Made by a program: the position numbers and the translations under genes. 64,000 nt of DNA, taken from contig CADFMD010000001.1 of the NCBI GenBank assembly GCA_902835305.1, positions 124,001 to 188,000 of the forward strand, written 5' to 3'. This document shows positions 1-7,227 of the stretch, piece by piece (positions within the stretch are counted from its first letter, which is position 1; every line of letters starts with the position of its first letter). Below the pieces are notes generated by a model. It was not told the DNA's origin. It made no database searches and worked only from the letters and a program-made list of their open reading frames with translations. The stretch is from Coriobacteriaceae bacterium (GTDB lineage: Bacteria; Actinomycetota; Coriobacteriia; Coriobacteriales; Coriobacteriaceae).

Positions 1-1
1 A

Positions 2-196
2 CGTGAGCCCGATATGGATAAGTTCGACCGCGTGATGTGGGAGTTCGCCCGTAGCGGCTGCGACCGTGTCATTCTGGCCTGCACCGAGCTATCGGTGCTG
101 CAGAAGTATCGAGAGATGCCCGAGATCACCCTCGATGCTATGGATGTCCTGGTGCGCGAATCCATCATCCGCAGCGGCGTCCCCTACCGCCTCTAG
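2..196 (+). CDS. Asp/Glu racemase family protein, C-terminal fragment
   Basis: This is the last 64 codons of a gene that begins outside the window. The fragment contains the segment VILACTELS, which matches the second catalytic-cysteine motif of the aspartate/glutamate racemase superfamily, followed by a helix ending in GVPYRL, the usual C-terminus of aspartate racemase-like proteins. These cofactor-independent enzymes use two cysteines to invert the alpha carbon; only the second is visible here. The gene ends in a TAG just before a strong bidirectional terminator. Substrate (Asp, Glu or another amino acid) cannot be told from this piece. Confidence 0.75.
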   Translation, partial: REPDMDKFDRVMWEFARSGCDRVILACTELSVLQKYREMPEITLDAMDVLVRESIIRSGVPYRL

Positions 197-211
197 CTTC
201 CGACCCGTCAA

Positions 212-253
212 AAAGGGACAGGTTTATTTTGGTAGGTTTTACCTGGTGAAACA
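212..253. repeat. Degenerate GGGACAGGTTTATTTTG-type palindromic remnant
   Basis: The stretch just after the racemase gene reads AAAAAGGGACAGGTTTATTT and contains the inverted repeat CAGGT...ACCTG. Similar GGGAC-containing sequences are commonly seen near REP-associated Y1 transposases in many bacteria (family knowledge, not checked here). It resembles other GGGAC palindromes in this window (2833, 22721, 39769). Confidence 0.35.
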
Positions 254-255
254 AT

Positions 256-292
256 AAAGGCCTCGGCTCGTTTGGTGCGAGCCGAGGCCTTT
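256..292. terminator. Bidirectional intrinsic terminator
   Basis: A perfect 15-bp inverted repeat with a 7-base loop, A-rich on one side and T-rich on the other, lies between the converging racemase and ecfT genes, so it can stop transcription from both sides. Confidence 0.85.
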
Positions 293-321
293 TGCGTTGG
301 GCGGTTGCTGTCGGTGGCGAA

Positions 322-1068
322 CTAGAACAGGAAGCCGATGGCGATGAGGGCGATGCTGACGATGAGTACGGCGATGTCCAGGCCCTTGATGGGGTAGCGC
401 TTGTACGAGCTGGCGCGCGTGCGCAGATAGAAGCCGCGCTGTTCTGCCGCCAAGGCCGTGGCATCGGTCTTGCCCACGCTCGAGATGAGCAGCGGCACAC
501 ACAGTGGCAACATGAGCTTAAGCTTCTTGATAGGGTTCTTGGTGTCGTACTCGACGCCGCGCGTGGTCTGCGCTTCCATGATGGCGTTCATCTCCTGACC
601 AAACACCGGCACAAAGCGCAGTGCCGTGGTAAAGGTGAAGGCATAGCGATACGGTACGTGCAGCACCTCGACGCAGGCGTTGGCAAGGTCGTTGAGCTTG
701 GTCACCATGAGCATGAGGATGAGCGGTAACGCCACACCCAGCAGGCGCAGACAGGCCTTCGATCCTGTGATGAGGCCCGTGTCGGTGATAAAGCCCCACA
801 CAACGTTGCCATCGCGCATAAAGGCCAGCTGGAGCACCAGCATGATAAGCGCGAGCGGAATCAGCAACTTGAGCAGCGAGAACAGACGGTCGACGACACC
901 GGCATAGGCGCCCAGCGCAAGGGTGAGCACCAAAAAGCCCAGCAGCGCCACGTAGGTGTCGGACAAGAAGATGCCGACGATGATGGCGGCGGCGAGGCCC
1001 AGTTTGACGACGGGGTTCAGGCGATGCAGCAGCGTATCGCCCGGCATGTAGTCGATGACGTTAACCAC
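322..1068 (-). CDS. ECF transporter transmembrane (T) component
   Basis: Energy-coupling factor T protein: the membrane scaffold that links the ATPases to the substrate-binding S component. The N-terminus carries the family signature Y-PGD-LLHRLNP-VKL, followed by several hydrophobic segments and, in the C-terminal half, the cytoplasmic coupling region with TTRGVEYDT. I place the start at the GTG at 1068 (248 aa), because AAGGAG lies 10 bases upstream and the family signature then starts near residue 7; an ATG at 1101 is the alternative. The start overlaps the end of the upstream ATPase gene by 8 bases, so the two are translationally coupled. It is the last gene of the S-A-T operon. Confidence 0.9.
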   Translation of the reverse strand: MVNVIDYMPGDTLLHRLNPVVKLGLAAAIIVGIFLSDTYVALLGFLVLTLALGAYAGVVDRLFSLLKLLIPLALIMLVLQLAFMRDGNVVWGFITDTGLITGSKACLRLLGVALPLILMLMVTKLNDLANACVEVLHVPYRYAFTFTTALRFVPVFGQEMNAIMEAQTTRGVEYDTKNPIKKLKLMLPLCVPLLISSVGKTDATALAAEQRGFYLRTRASSYKRYPIKGLDIAVLIVSIALIAIGFLF

Positions 1069-2812
1069 GGCGGACCATCTCCTTGGTAATGCGAACGACA
1101 TCGCTGACCTCGCTCACCTGCGCAAAAGCGGGCGAGACGGAAGATGCCAGACGGCGCGAGAGTTCAATAACCTGGGGAGGCTCCACGTAGGCACGCCGCA
1201 TGAGATCGATGTTCGAGAATAGCTCGTGCGTGCGGCCGCGGTCGAGGATGCGACCGTCGGCCATTACTACGATACGCTCGGCAAAGTCGGAAACAACTTC
1301 CATATCGTGGCAGACCATGATAACGGCGCAGCCGCGCTCGGCCATGGTGCGCACCGTTTCCATGACGGTCATGCACTCGCGGTAATCAAGGCCGCTCGTG
1401 GGCTCGTCGAGCACGACGATCTTGGGCTCAACAACTACGACGGAGGCAAGCGCCACCATTTGTCGCTGGCCGCGCGAAAGCGAGAAAGGTGCCTCATCGG
1501 CAGGCAGGCCAAAGCGGTCGATAACAAGTTGAGCACGACGCAGAGCCTCGGCACGGTCGATGCCGGCAAGCTCCAGGCCAAAAGCGACCTCGTCGAGTAC
1601 GGTATCCTTGCAGATCTGGCGGTCGGGGTTTTGGAAGAGGGTTGCGACTTCGCGGGCGATGCGGCTCGTGGGAACGGCCGCGGTATCCAGTCCCGTGACG
1701 CGCACGCTGCCCGAGGCGGGCTTGAGCAGGCCTGTGAGCAGCTTGGTGAGCGTGGTCTTGCCGGCACCGTTTTGGCCGACGATGCCCACGAGCTCGCCGG
1801 GATAGAGCGTCAGGTTGAGGTCGTGTACGGCGGCGCCGCCATTGGGATAGGCAAACTCAACATGGTCGAAGGTGAGTACGGGTTCGGCGTCCTTGGCATG
1901 AGGGCGCAACGACGGTGCATGCGGGGAGCCGGCGGGCGCCTGGGCTTCGCTGGCCGCGCGTGCGGGGTCGACGATGCCCGAAATCAGGCGCTCGGCCTCA
2001 TCGACATCCAAGCAAGGGGTACCGCTTACCAGGCCATCGGCCTCGAGGCTATTGAAGATACGCGTGACGCGAGGGCAGTCGACGCCGATGGCACGGAGCT
2101 CGTCGGTATGCGCGAAGACCTCGTGTGGCTCGCCCTGCAGCGCGATTTCGCCATGGTTGAGCACGAGCACGCGGTTGCAGTACTCCGAGAGTAGGGCGAC
2201 CTTTTGCTCAACGACGACGATGGTGATTCCAAGCGCGCGGTTTGCCTCACGCAGCGTCTCGAAGACCAACGTGGAGCTGGCGGGGTCGAGTGCCGCGGTG
2301 GGCTCGTCGAGAACCAAGACGCGCGGACGCATGGCGAGGATGGCAGCGATGGCCACCTTTTGCTTCTGTCCGCCCGAGAGGGTGGCGATCTCGCGGTCAC
2401 GCAGGTCGCTGATGCCGACGGTCTCGAGCGTTTCACTCACGCGCCGCTCGATCTGGTCGTGGGGAACGCCAAAGTTCTCGAGGCCAAAGAGCATCTCGTC
2501 CTCGACGACCGAAGCGACCATCTGCGTGTCGATATCCTGCAGCACACTGCCGACGATTTGCGACACGTCGGTGAGCGAGGCTTCGCAGGTGTCGTGGCCG
2601 TCTACCATGACGGCCCCAAAGAACGTGCCGGTGTAGTGGTGGGGCACGGCACCCGACAGGCAGGCGGCAAGCGTGGACTTGCCGGCGCCCGAGGGCCCGA
2701 TGATGCCGATGAAATCTCCCTTGTTCACGCTGAGCGAGATGTGGCTGAGCGCCCGCTCGGTCTGCGTGCCATAGGAGAACGAGACATCGTCGACGTTGAT
2801 GATCGTTTCCAT
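1061..2812 (-). CDS. ECF transporter ATPase, two ATPase domains fused
   Basis: A 583-residue protein with two complete ABC ATPase domains, equivalent to EcfA1 and EcfA2 joined in one chain. Domain 1 has Walker A GPSGAGKST (about 39-47), signature LSGGQ (about 145-149) and Walker B VLVLDEPTAALD. Domain 2 has Walker A GQNGAGKTT, a signature changed to LSRGQ, and Walker B VVLDEPTSGLD. A low-complexity linker rich in Ala, Pro and Ser separates them. ATP hydrolysis drives rotation of the S component. Fused ATPases of this kind are common in Actinomycetota. The gene sits between the S and T genes; the variant signature in domain 2 may make one site weaker (inference). Confidence 0.93.
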   Translation of the reverse strand: METIINVDDVSFSYGTQTERALSHISLSVNKGDFIGIIGPSGAGKSTLAACLSGAVPHHYTGTFFGAVMVDGHDTCEASLTDVSQIVGSVLQDIDTQMVASVVEDEMLFGLENFGVPHDQIERRVSETLETVGISDLRDREIATLSGGQKQKVAIAAILAMRPRVLVLDEPTAALDPASSTLVFETLREANRALGITIVVVEQKVALLSEYCNRVLVLNHGEIALQGEPHEVFAHTDELRAIGVDCPRVTRIFNSLEADGLVSGTPCLDVDEAERLISGIVDPARAASEAQAPAGSPHAPSLRPHAKDAEPVLTFDHVEFAYPNGGAAVHDLNLTLYPGELVGIVGQNGAGKTTLTKLLTGLLKPASGSVRVTGLDTAAVPTSRIAREVATLFQNPDRQICKDTVLDEVAFGLELAGIDRAEALRRAQLVIDRFGLPADEAPFSLSRGQRQMVALASVVVVEPKIVVLDEPTSGLDYRECMTVMETVRTMAERGCAVIMVCHDMEVVSDFAERIVVMADGRILDRGRTHELFSNIDLMRRAYVEPPQVIELSRRLASSVSPAFAQVSEVSDVVRITKEMVRRG

Positions 2813-2832
2813 GGATACCTTTCATAGTCATT

Positions 2833-2872
2833 GGGGACGTTCTTTAATGACTAGTCGTTTAAGAACGTCCCC
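2833..2872. repeat. Palindrome with GGGGACGTTCTT arms
   Basis: Two 12-base arms (GGGGACGTTCTT and its complement) enclose a 16-base loop that holds the smaller palindrome GACTAGTC. It lies in the gap between the ATPase gene and the S-component gene. A second short palindrome (ACTGT...ACAGT, 2881-2895) follows. Looks like a REP-type repeat rather than a terminator because no T-run follows. Confidence 0.6.
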
Positions 2873-2939
2873 AAGAGTTAACTGTTTGGGACAGTCTTTG
2901 CCGGTGGAGCACGGAGACGGCTTTACGAGGGGCCCCAGG

Positions 2940-2996
2940 TTGGCGCGAAAGAGGAGCGAAGCGTACTTGGGTACGCGAGCGACGAATGAACGCCAA
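2940..2996. repeat. Imperfect inverted repeat between ECF genes
   Basis: Outer arms TTGGCG/CGCCAA and inner arms GCGTAC-TTGG-GTACGC define a nested palindrome of 57 bases in the gap between the S-component and ATPase genes. It could dampen or adjust expression of the distal genes, or simply be an inserted intergenic repeat. Confidence 0.5.
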
Positions 2997-3024
2997 GATG
3001 GGGTGGCTCATAAAGCCGAGCGGG

Positions 3025-3594
3025 TTAGTTGAGCTTCAGGGCCTTCTGAATGGGCAGATAGAGGGCGCCGACCAGAATGGCGTTAAAGACGGCGGTCATG
3101 GCGACGACGGGCAGCATAGCGGCGGCGAGCTCGCCGACCACGCCAAGCATGGCCATCTTGATAACCATGAAGATGACGCCGGAGACAAAGGTGGTCACGA
3201 AGGTAGCGACGATGGCGACGGCAGGCTTGACCTGACCGTTCTTGCCGGCGGCGTTGACGATGCCGGCCATGAGCATGGCGGCGATGCCCTCGGCGGCAAA
3301 ATCGACGAACGGCGAAGTGGTGGTGATCTGGATCACGGCAGCCGAGATGAGGCCAATGACGAGCGCCTGGCCGATGTTGGGGCGAACGACCAGGATGGTG
3401 AGGCAGAAGGCCGAGATGATGAACTCGGGGCTGATCATGCCGCCCGAGATGCCCGAGATTGCCTTGCCGACGGTGAAGTTGAGGATGAAGCCGGCGGCGA
3501 GCAGGATGGCGAGCAGGACGAGGGCGCGGACATCGAGTTTGCCGCGGTCGGCGGTCTGGACGGTGCGGGGCTGGGCGGCGGTGTTCTGAGACAT
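3025..3594 (-). CDS. ECF transporter S component, predicted tryptophan-specific
   Basis: A 189-residue, very hydrophobic protein with about six membrane segments, starting at the ATG at 3594 (AAAGGA 8 bases upstream). The layout before ATPase and T genes marks it as the substrate-binding S subunit of an ECF importer. The substrate is not obvious from the protein alone; the upstream leader peptide with three Trp codons followed by an attenuator points to tryptophan, or a precursor, as ligand (inference). The family can bind many vitamins and amino acids, so a different ligand is possible, but the leader would be hard to explain otherwise. Confidence 0.8.
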   Translation of the reverse strand: MSQNTAAQPRTVQTADRGKLDVRALVLLAILLAAGFILNFTVGKAISGISGGMISPEFIISAFCLTILVVRPNIGQALVIGLISAAVIQITTTSPFVDFAAEGIAAMLMAGIVNAAGKNGQVKPAVAIVATFVTTFVSGVIFMVIKMAMLGVVGELAAAMLPVVAMTAVFNAILVGALYLPIQKALKLN

Positions 3595-3672
3595 GGTGAA
3601 AATCCTTTCGGAATGGGAGTGCAAGAGAAAAGCGGAGGCGCGTGATGCGAATGCGATCGGGCTCGAGATAGA

Positions 3673-3702
3673 AAAAGGCCCCCGGTCGAAACCGGAGGCC
3701 TT
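3673..3702 (-). terminator. Attenuator terminator upstream of the ECF operon
   Basis: On the minus strand, AAGGCCTCCGGT, a TTCG loop and ACCGGGGGCCTTTTT form a textbook intrinsic terminator between the Trp leader peptide and the S-component gene. Its 3' arm contains TCGACCG, which is exactly complementary to CGGTCGA in the last codons of the leader peptide, giving an alternative antiterminator pairing. Confidence 0.88.
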
Positions 3703-3741
3703 CCAATCACCTAGAGCGCAAAAATAGGCGTGAGGGACTCA

Positions 3742-3807
3742 CTATCGACCGATCGTATTCGCATCACGCCACCACCAGTTGTTGAGGGACTTCATCGTGG
3801 TCATCAT
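3742..3807 (-). CDS. Trp-rich leader peptide (21 aa)
   Basis: A 22-codon reading frame beginning with two ATG codons (3807) after an AAAGGAG ribosome site and ending TAG at 3742. The peptide begins MMTTMKSLNN, then has three consecutive tryptophans (residues 11-13), then RDANTIGR. Runs of Trp codons in a short frame just before a terminator are the hallmark of ribosome-mediated attenuation as in trp operons. GGCGTGA, starting in the third Trp codon, is complementary to TCACGCC just after the stop, giving a 1:2-type stem. With scarce charged tRNA-Trp the ribosome should stall on the Trp codons and leave CGGTCGA free to pair with the terminator. Confidence 0.85.
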   Translation of the reverse strand: MMTTMKSLNNWWWRDANTIGR

Positions 3808-3865
3808 CTTGGTGGCTCCTTTCGTGATGCCGTGGCGCGGTCGCACCTAGTTGCTGTTGCGCTGC

Positions 3866-3871
3866 ACTATA
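3866..3871 (-). promoter_or_regulatory. Putative -10 element for the Trp leader/ECF operon
   Basis: TATAGT on the minus strand, about 60 bases before the leader peptide start. The matching -35 region is weak (TTCCCC at 18-base spacing). Confidence 0.4.
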
Positions 3872-3892
3872 GCACAGCGAAGTGTGTGCGGG

Positions 3893-3915
3893 GAAATCTT
3901 TTTTGAAAAGATTTC
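3893..3915. repeat. AT-rich 10-bp inverted repeat
   Basis: GAAATCTTTT and its exact complement AAAAGATTTC flank a two- to three-base centre between the dipeptidase gene and the Trp leader. It could be an operator or a weak terminator for the dipeptidase transcript reading in from the left; the stem has almost no GC. Confidence 0.35.
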
Positions 3916-4000
3916 AGCGGTGTTTCCTACCGGTCAAAAGGGCAGGCCGAGCGGTCGGGATGACTCATGCGACCCACCCGTTTCTTGGAACGCGAGGGCC

Positions 4001-5800
4001 CTAGGCCTTCTTGCGACGATAGAGCACGAAGCCGCAGACACCGATGATGACGACGGCGCCAACGGCCATGGCGGCCATGTTGTTGCCCTCGGACTTCTCC
4101 TCGGTCGCCTCTTCCTCAGCCTCGGGCTCGGCAACGTCCTTATCAGAGAGGGCCTCGTCGGCATAGGTGATGGACTCGACCAGGCAGTCGTTGTCGGTAT
4201 CGTAGTCACTCGGGACGAACTCCTCGGAGAAATCGCCCTCCTTGAGGTAGTCGCGCATCTCCTCGAGCATGGCCTTGCACTTGACGTAGGTGTTCTTGGT
4301 CGCTGCCTTGCCGGCCTTGTTGGCCAGGGCAGTGCGGGCCTCGGTGTCCTCGGCGGCCTGCATGGCCTCGTCGACGGTCAGGTTCTGCTCAATGAGCTCC
4401 TTCTGCAGGGCGTCGAGATAGGCGCGGACGCCGGTGGCGCAATTGTCGCGGTTCTCATAGGCAAGCGTGTTGATGTCCATGAGGACGTAGTTGATGGAGT
4501 TCTTGGGCTCCTCGTTGTTCACGACGTCTTCCTCTTCACAGTGATCGAAGGAGACGTCCTGATCGCTGAAGTAGGGGCTGACCTCGGTGAGCAGTGCGGA
4601 ATAGAGAGGGATAGCGACGGAGAACTCGGCGTTGGAGAGCATCTCCCACTGGATGGTCGCGATCTCGGGGTCCATGCCGTGACGGATCTGGAAGGTATGG
4701 ATCTCGGTGTTGCGGTTGGAGGCGATGGCATAGGCGCCGTCGGTGTTGGCGTTGAGGCCGGCGACATTCTCGCCGCGGGCGGCGAAGGAACGAATCATCT
4801 CAAAGGTGTTCCAGTCGGACTTGCCGGGCGTAAAGAACAGCGGCTGCATCTCGTGGACCAGGGCGCCGGTCGTGGCACGAGCGTCTTCGCGCTCGTCCTT
4901 GACGATCTCGTAGTCGGTGCCCTCGGCAAGCGGAGCCATGAAGTAATCGCGGCCCTGGACATAGCGCGACCACTGGTGCATACCGGCCTCGCTAATCTCC
5001 TCGCCGTAGGTCTTGGCGACGTCGAACTTGCCGTCGGTGTACTCGGCAAAGCCCTTCTCCTTAGGCATGGACTCGATGCCCTCGGAGTGGAGGCAGTTCT
5101 CGGTGTCGTCGAGGTCGACGTCATAGGTGAGGTTGCCGATGTTGGGGTTGAGCGAGGCGATATCGTCGGTGAGCCTCATGGCGATCCACTGATGGCCGGA
5201 AAGCGCTGCAAACAGCCAGGTCTCGTTGTTGTCGGCGATGATGATCTGGTCGTTGGAGCAGACGCCCTGCTCGTCAATCAGGCTGCCGAGGAGCTCGACA
5301 CCTTCGCGGGCCGTAGCGCTCTCGCCCAGAATGACGCTGGCGTAGTTGTACTCGCCGATGCCGGTCTCCTCGGTGACGGGGTCGGCTTCCTCTGCCTTCT
5401 CGTTATAGGAGGTGCTCAGCGTGGCAGAGCAGGAAACGCCCTTTTCGTTGATGCCAGCCTCGGAATATGCGTCGTAACGATCTTCCCACTGAGAGGGGTT
5501 GTCGCGAACGAAGGTGTAGCGGTAGGTTGCGCCCTTAGACTTGTATTCAAAGCCGGACTCGAGCGAGGTGTACTTGCTGCCGTCCTTGTGTGCGGGCTCG
5601 ATGCCAAAGTGCTTGATGTAGCGCGGGCCGAAGTCCTCGGAGCGGCCGTAGTACGTGTTGCCGTCTGCCGTGAGCTGGCTGCCCATGTAGATCTGGGTGC
5701 AAGCGAGCGCCGAAGTCGGCATGGCCATAATGGCCGCTGCTCCAAATGCAAGGCCGCAGCCAAGCTTCTTGAGCGTGTTGACAGGATGAGTAAACCTCAT
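4001..5800 (-). CDS. C69-family dipeptidase, secreted and membrane-anchored
   Basis: A 599-residue protein of the PepD-like peptidase family C69 (N-terminal nucleophile hydrolases). The signal sequence ends SALA and is followed directly by Cys-Thr, so cleavage would expose the catalytic cysteine as the new N-terminus; NTYYGRSEDFG downstream matches the family's (N/S)ED region. The C-terminus has an acidic Glu-rich stretch, one membrane helix (AVGAVVIIGVCGFVLY) and RRKKA, giving an anchor without an LPXTG motif. I use the ATG at 5800 because GGAGGG precedes it; the TTG at 5812 lies within that ribosome site. Expected role: cleavage of dipeptides at the cell surface. Confidence 0.88.
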   Translation of the reverse strand: MRFTHPVNTLKKLGCGLAFGAAAIMAMPTSALACTQIYMGSQLTADGNTYYGRSEDFGPRYIKHFGIEPAHKDGSKYTSLESGFEYKSKGATYRYTFVRDNPSQWEDRYDAYSEAGINEKGVSCSATLSTSYNEKAEEADPVTEETGIGEYNYASVILGESATAREGVELLGSLIDEQGVCSNDQIIIADNNETWLFAALSGHQWIAMRLTDDIASLNPNIGNLTYDVDLDDTENCLHSEGIESMPKEKGFAEYTDGKFDVAKTYGEEISEAGMHQWSRYVQGRDYFMAPLAEGTDYEIVKDEREDARATTGALVHEMQPLFFTPGKSDWNTFEMIRSFAARGENVAGLNANTDGAYAIASNRNTEIHTFQIRHGMDPEIATIQWEMLSNAEFSVAIPLYSALLTEVSPYFSDQDVSFDHCEEEDVVNNEEPKNSINYVLMDINTLAYENRDNCATGVRAYLDALQKELIEQNLTVDEAMQAAEDTEARTALANKAGKAATKNTYVKCKAMLEEMRDYLKEGDFSEEFVPSDYDTDNDCLVESITYADEALSDKDVAEPEAEEEATEEKSEGNNMAAMAVGAVVIIGVCGFVLYRRKKA

Positions 5801-6109
5801 AATCCCTCCCAACTGTTGAAACCCCGCGAAACCGTACGGAGCTTCAGCTAATAAAATACATCTACTAGCCTAAAGGAAGTGTAAAGAGTATTCATTCGAC
5901 AACAGCTTTTACTCGATGAGCGTGAAGATATATACGATGAGCGGATAATAATACTCATTTTATTGCTTTAGTTAAATAAAGGCACCCTGCATTTACTGTA
6001 GCTGAATAAAGCGCCAGACAATGCTCAAAAAGAAAACTCTCCCGCTGTTTAGGATTTGCATAAACAACGGGAGAGTCGATAACTGGATGAATATCATACG
6101 AATGTGGAT
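5801..6109. other. AT-rich intergenic region, promoter of the dipeptidase
   Basis: This 309-base gap is distinctly AT-rich and carries no convincing gene. The minus strand contains TTTACA about 75 bases before the dipeptidase start, a possible -35, with no clearly spaced -10. The right part holds the terminator of the small membrane peptide gene. Confidence 0.5.
6030..6078 (-). terminator. Terminator after the small membrane peptide gene
   Basis: On the minus strand GACTCTCCCG and CGGGAGAGTTTTC pair, with a smaller internal pairing, and a T-rich stretch follows. It ends the kinase/small-peptide transcript. Confidence 0.75.
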
Positions 6110-6202
6110 TTACTTCTTTCGACGGTGGATCACATTGATAGCGTAACCAACGAGCATGGCCAAGACGATGACGATAAAGCCAATCAGGGGATTGTCGTTC
6201 AT
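6110..6202 (-). CDS. Small single-span membrane protein (30 aa)
   Basis: A 30-codon gene with AGGAGG five bases before its ATG. The peptide starts MNDNPLIGF, continues as one hydrophobic helix (IVIVLAMLVGYAINVI) and ends HRRKK, so a single membrane span with a positively charged cytoplasmic tail is expected. It begins nine bases after the stop of the lipid-kinase-family gene and is followed by a terminator, so it is probably the second gene of that operon. No family is recognised. It may be a small regulator or partner of the kinase or of the membrane (inference). Confidence 0.7.
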   Translation of the reverse strand: MNDNPLIGFIVIVLAMLVGYAINVIHRRKK

Positions 6203-6211
6203 GGGGTCCTC

Positions 6212-7129
6212 CTATTTTCCGAGCGGTGAAAATTCGTCGACGATGAGGTCGAGACATTGCGGCAGCGCGCGAGCGCCAAAGACGCCGGAGTTGCTGGAGA
6301 TGATCTCTCCATCGAACTGCATGCCCAGCGATGGCGTGCAGGTGATCTTGGCTTCCTTGGTCTGGATGATCTTAAACTGCGGACGGCCGAGCACTTTGCC
6401 AGCGGGGTCGAGCGCGGCGGTAATTACCGTGGGGAGCAGCTGCATCGTGCGCACGGGCTCAATAACGACGATGTCGACCATGCCGTCGTCCATGCGGCAG
6501 TTGGGGAACAGGTTGATGTCGTTTTGGATGACCGAGGTATTGCCTGCCATGCAGCAGATGCCGTCGAGCTCCTCGACAATGCCGTCGTGCTCAATGGTAA
6601 AGTGCGCCACCGTGGGGTTGGGCGTGGCAAGCGCGGAGAGGAAGTAGGCGATCTCGCCAATGTCGTTTTTGGTGGGAGCGGCCTTCATCATGATCTCGGC
6701 GTCGAAGCCCGAGCCGGCGATGATGATAAAGCCGTGGCGCTTCTCGTTGCCGTTCTCGTCGAGCCAAAAGAGCTCACCCATGTCCACTTTGACCGTGCGG
6801 CCGTCGCGGCAAGCCTTGGCGAGTGCCGCCGCCTCGGGGGCATTGCCGATGTTGTTAAAGAACAGGCAGGCCGTGCCGGAGGGGAAGACAAGCGTGGGGA
6901 CACCGCACCCGCGCATCTGGTCGAGCACGTTGGAGACGGTGCCGTCGCCGCCCGAAACGACCACGCGATCGAACTCGCGAACGTCCGCTACCGCGTCCTC
7001 GGGCTCCATGCCATCGCCGATAAAGCGCATCACGACCTCGTCGCCGCCCTGTGCAAGGGCGTGCGTGAATGCGTAGATTTCATCGGAGCTGGGACCCGAT
7101 GCCGGGTTGTGGATGATAAGGCAGCGCAT
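6212..7129 (-). CDS. Diacylglycerol kinase / YegS-BmrU family lipid kinase
   Basis: A 305-residue protein with the DAGK catalytic-domain fold. It begins CLIIHNPASG, has the nucleotide-binding motif VSGGDGTVSNVL near residues 58-69, then FPSGTACLF, and a C-terminal domain with MVDIVVIEP and MQFDGE. Enzymes of this family phosphorylate lipids such as diacylglycerol or undecaprenol-type substrates, using ATP, at the inner membrane surface. Length is typical. It is followed after nine bases by the 30-residue membrane peptide. Substrate is unknown. Confidence 0.85.
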   Translation of the reverse strand: MRCLIIHNPASGPSSDEIYAFTHALAQGGDEVVMRFIGDGMEPEDAVADVREFDRVVVSGGDGTVSNVLDQMRGCGVPTLVFPSGTACLFFNNIGNAPEAAALAKACRDGRTVKVDMGELFWLDENGNEKRHGFIIIAGSGFDAEIMMKAAPTKNDIGEIAYFLSALATPNPTVAHFTIEHDGIVEELDGICCMAGNTSVIQNDINLFPNCRMDDGMVDIVVIEPVRTMQLLPTVITAALDPAGKVLGRPQFKIIQTKEAKITCTPSLGMQFDGEIISSNSGVFGARALPQCLDLIVDEFSPLGK

Positions 7130-7227
7130 ACTTACGTTCCCGTTCTGTGACTAACCGAGTATAGTTGTAGAGCAATGCCGATATCCTACCCGTGTTTTTC
7201 GGGCCTAACCTTATTCGATGGGTTGAT

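Noticed and set aside
3850..5851. A 666-codon open frame on the plus strand across the dipeptidase
   Set aside because: It is the antisense shadow of a strongly biased GC-rich gene; the minus-strand protein has signal peptide, catalytic Cys and family motifs.
5955..6257. A 100-codon minus-strand frame near the small membrane peptide
   Set aside because: Overlaps the 30-residue peptide in another frame and the terminator; no ribosome site or hydrophobic pattern.
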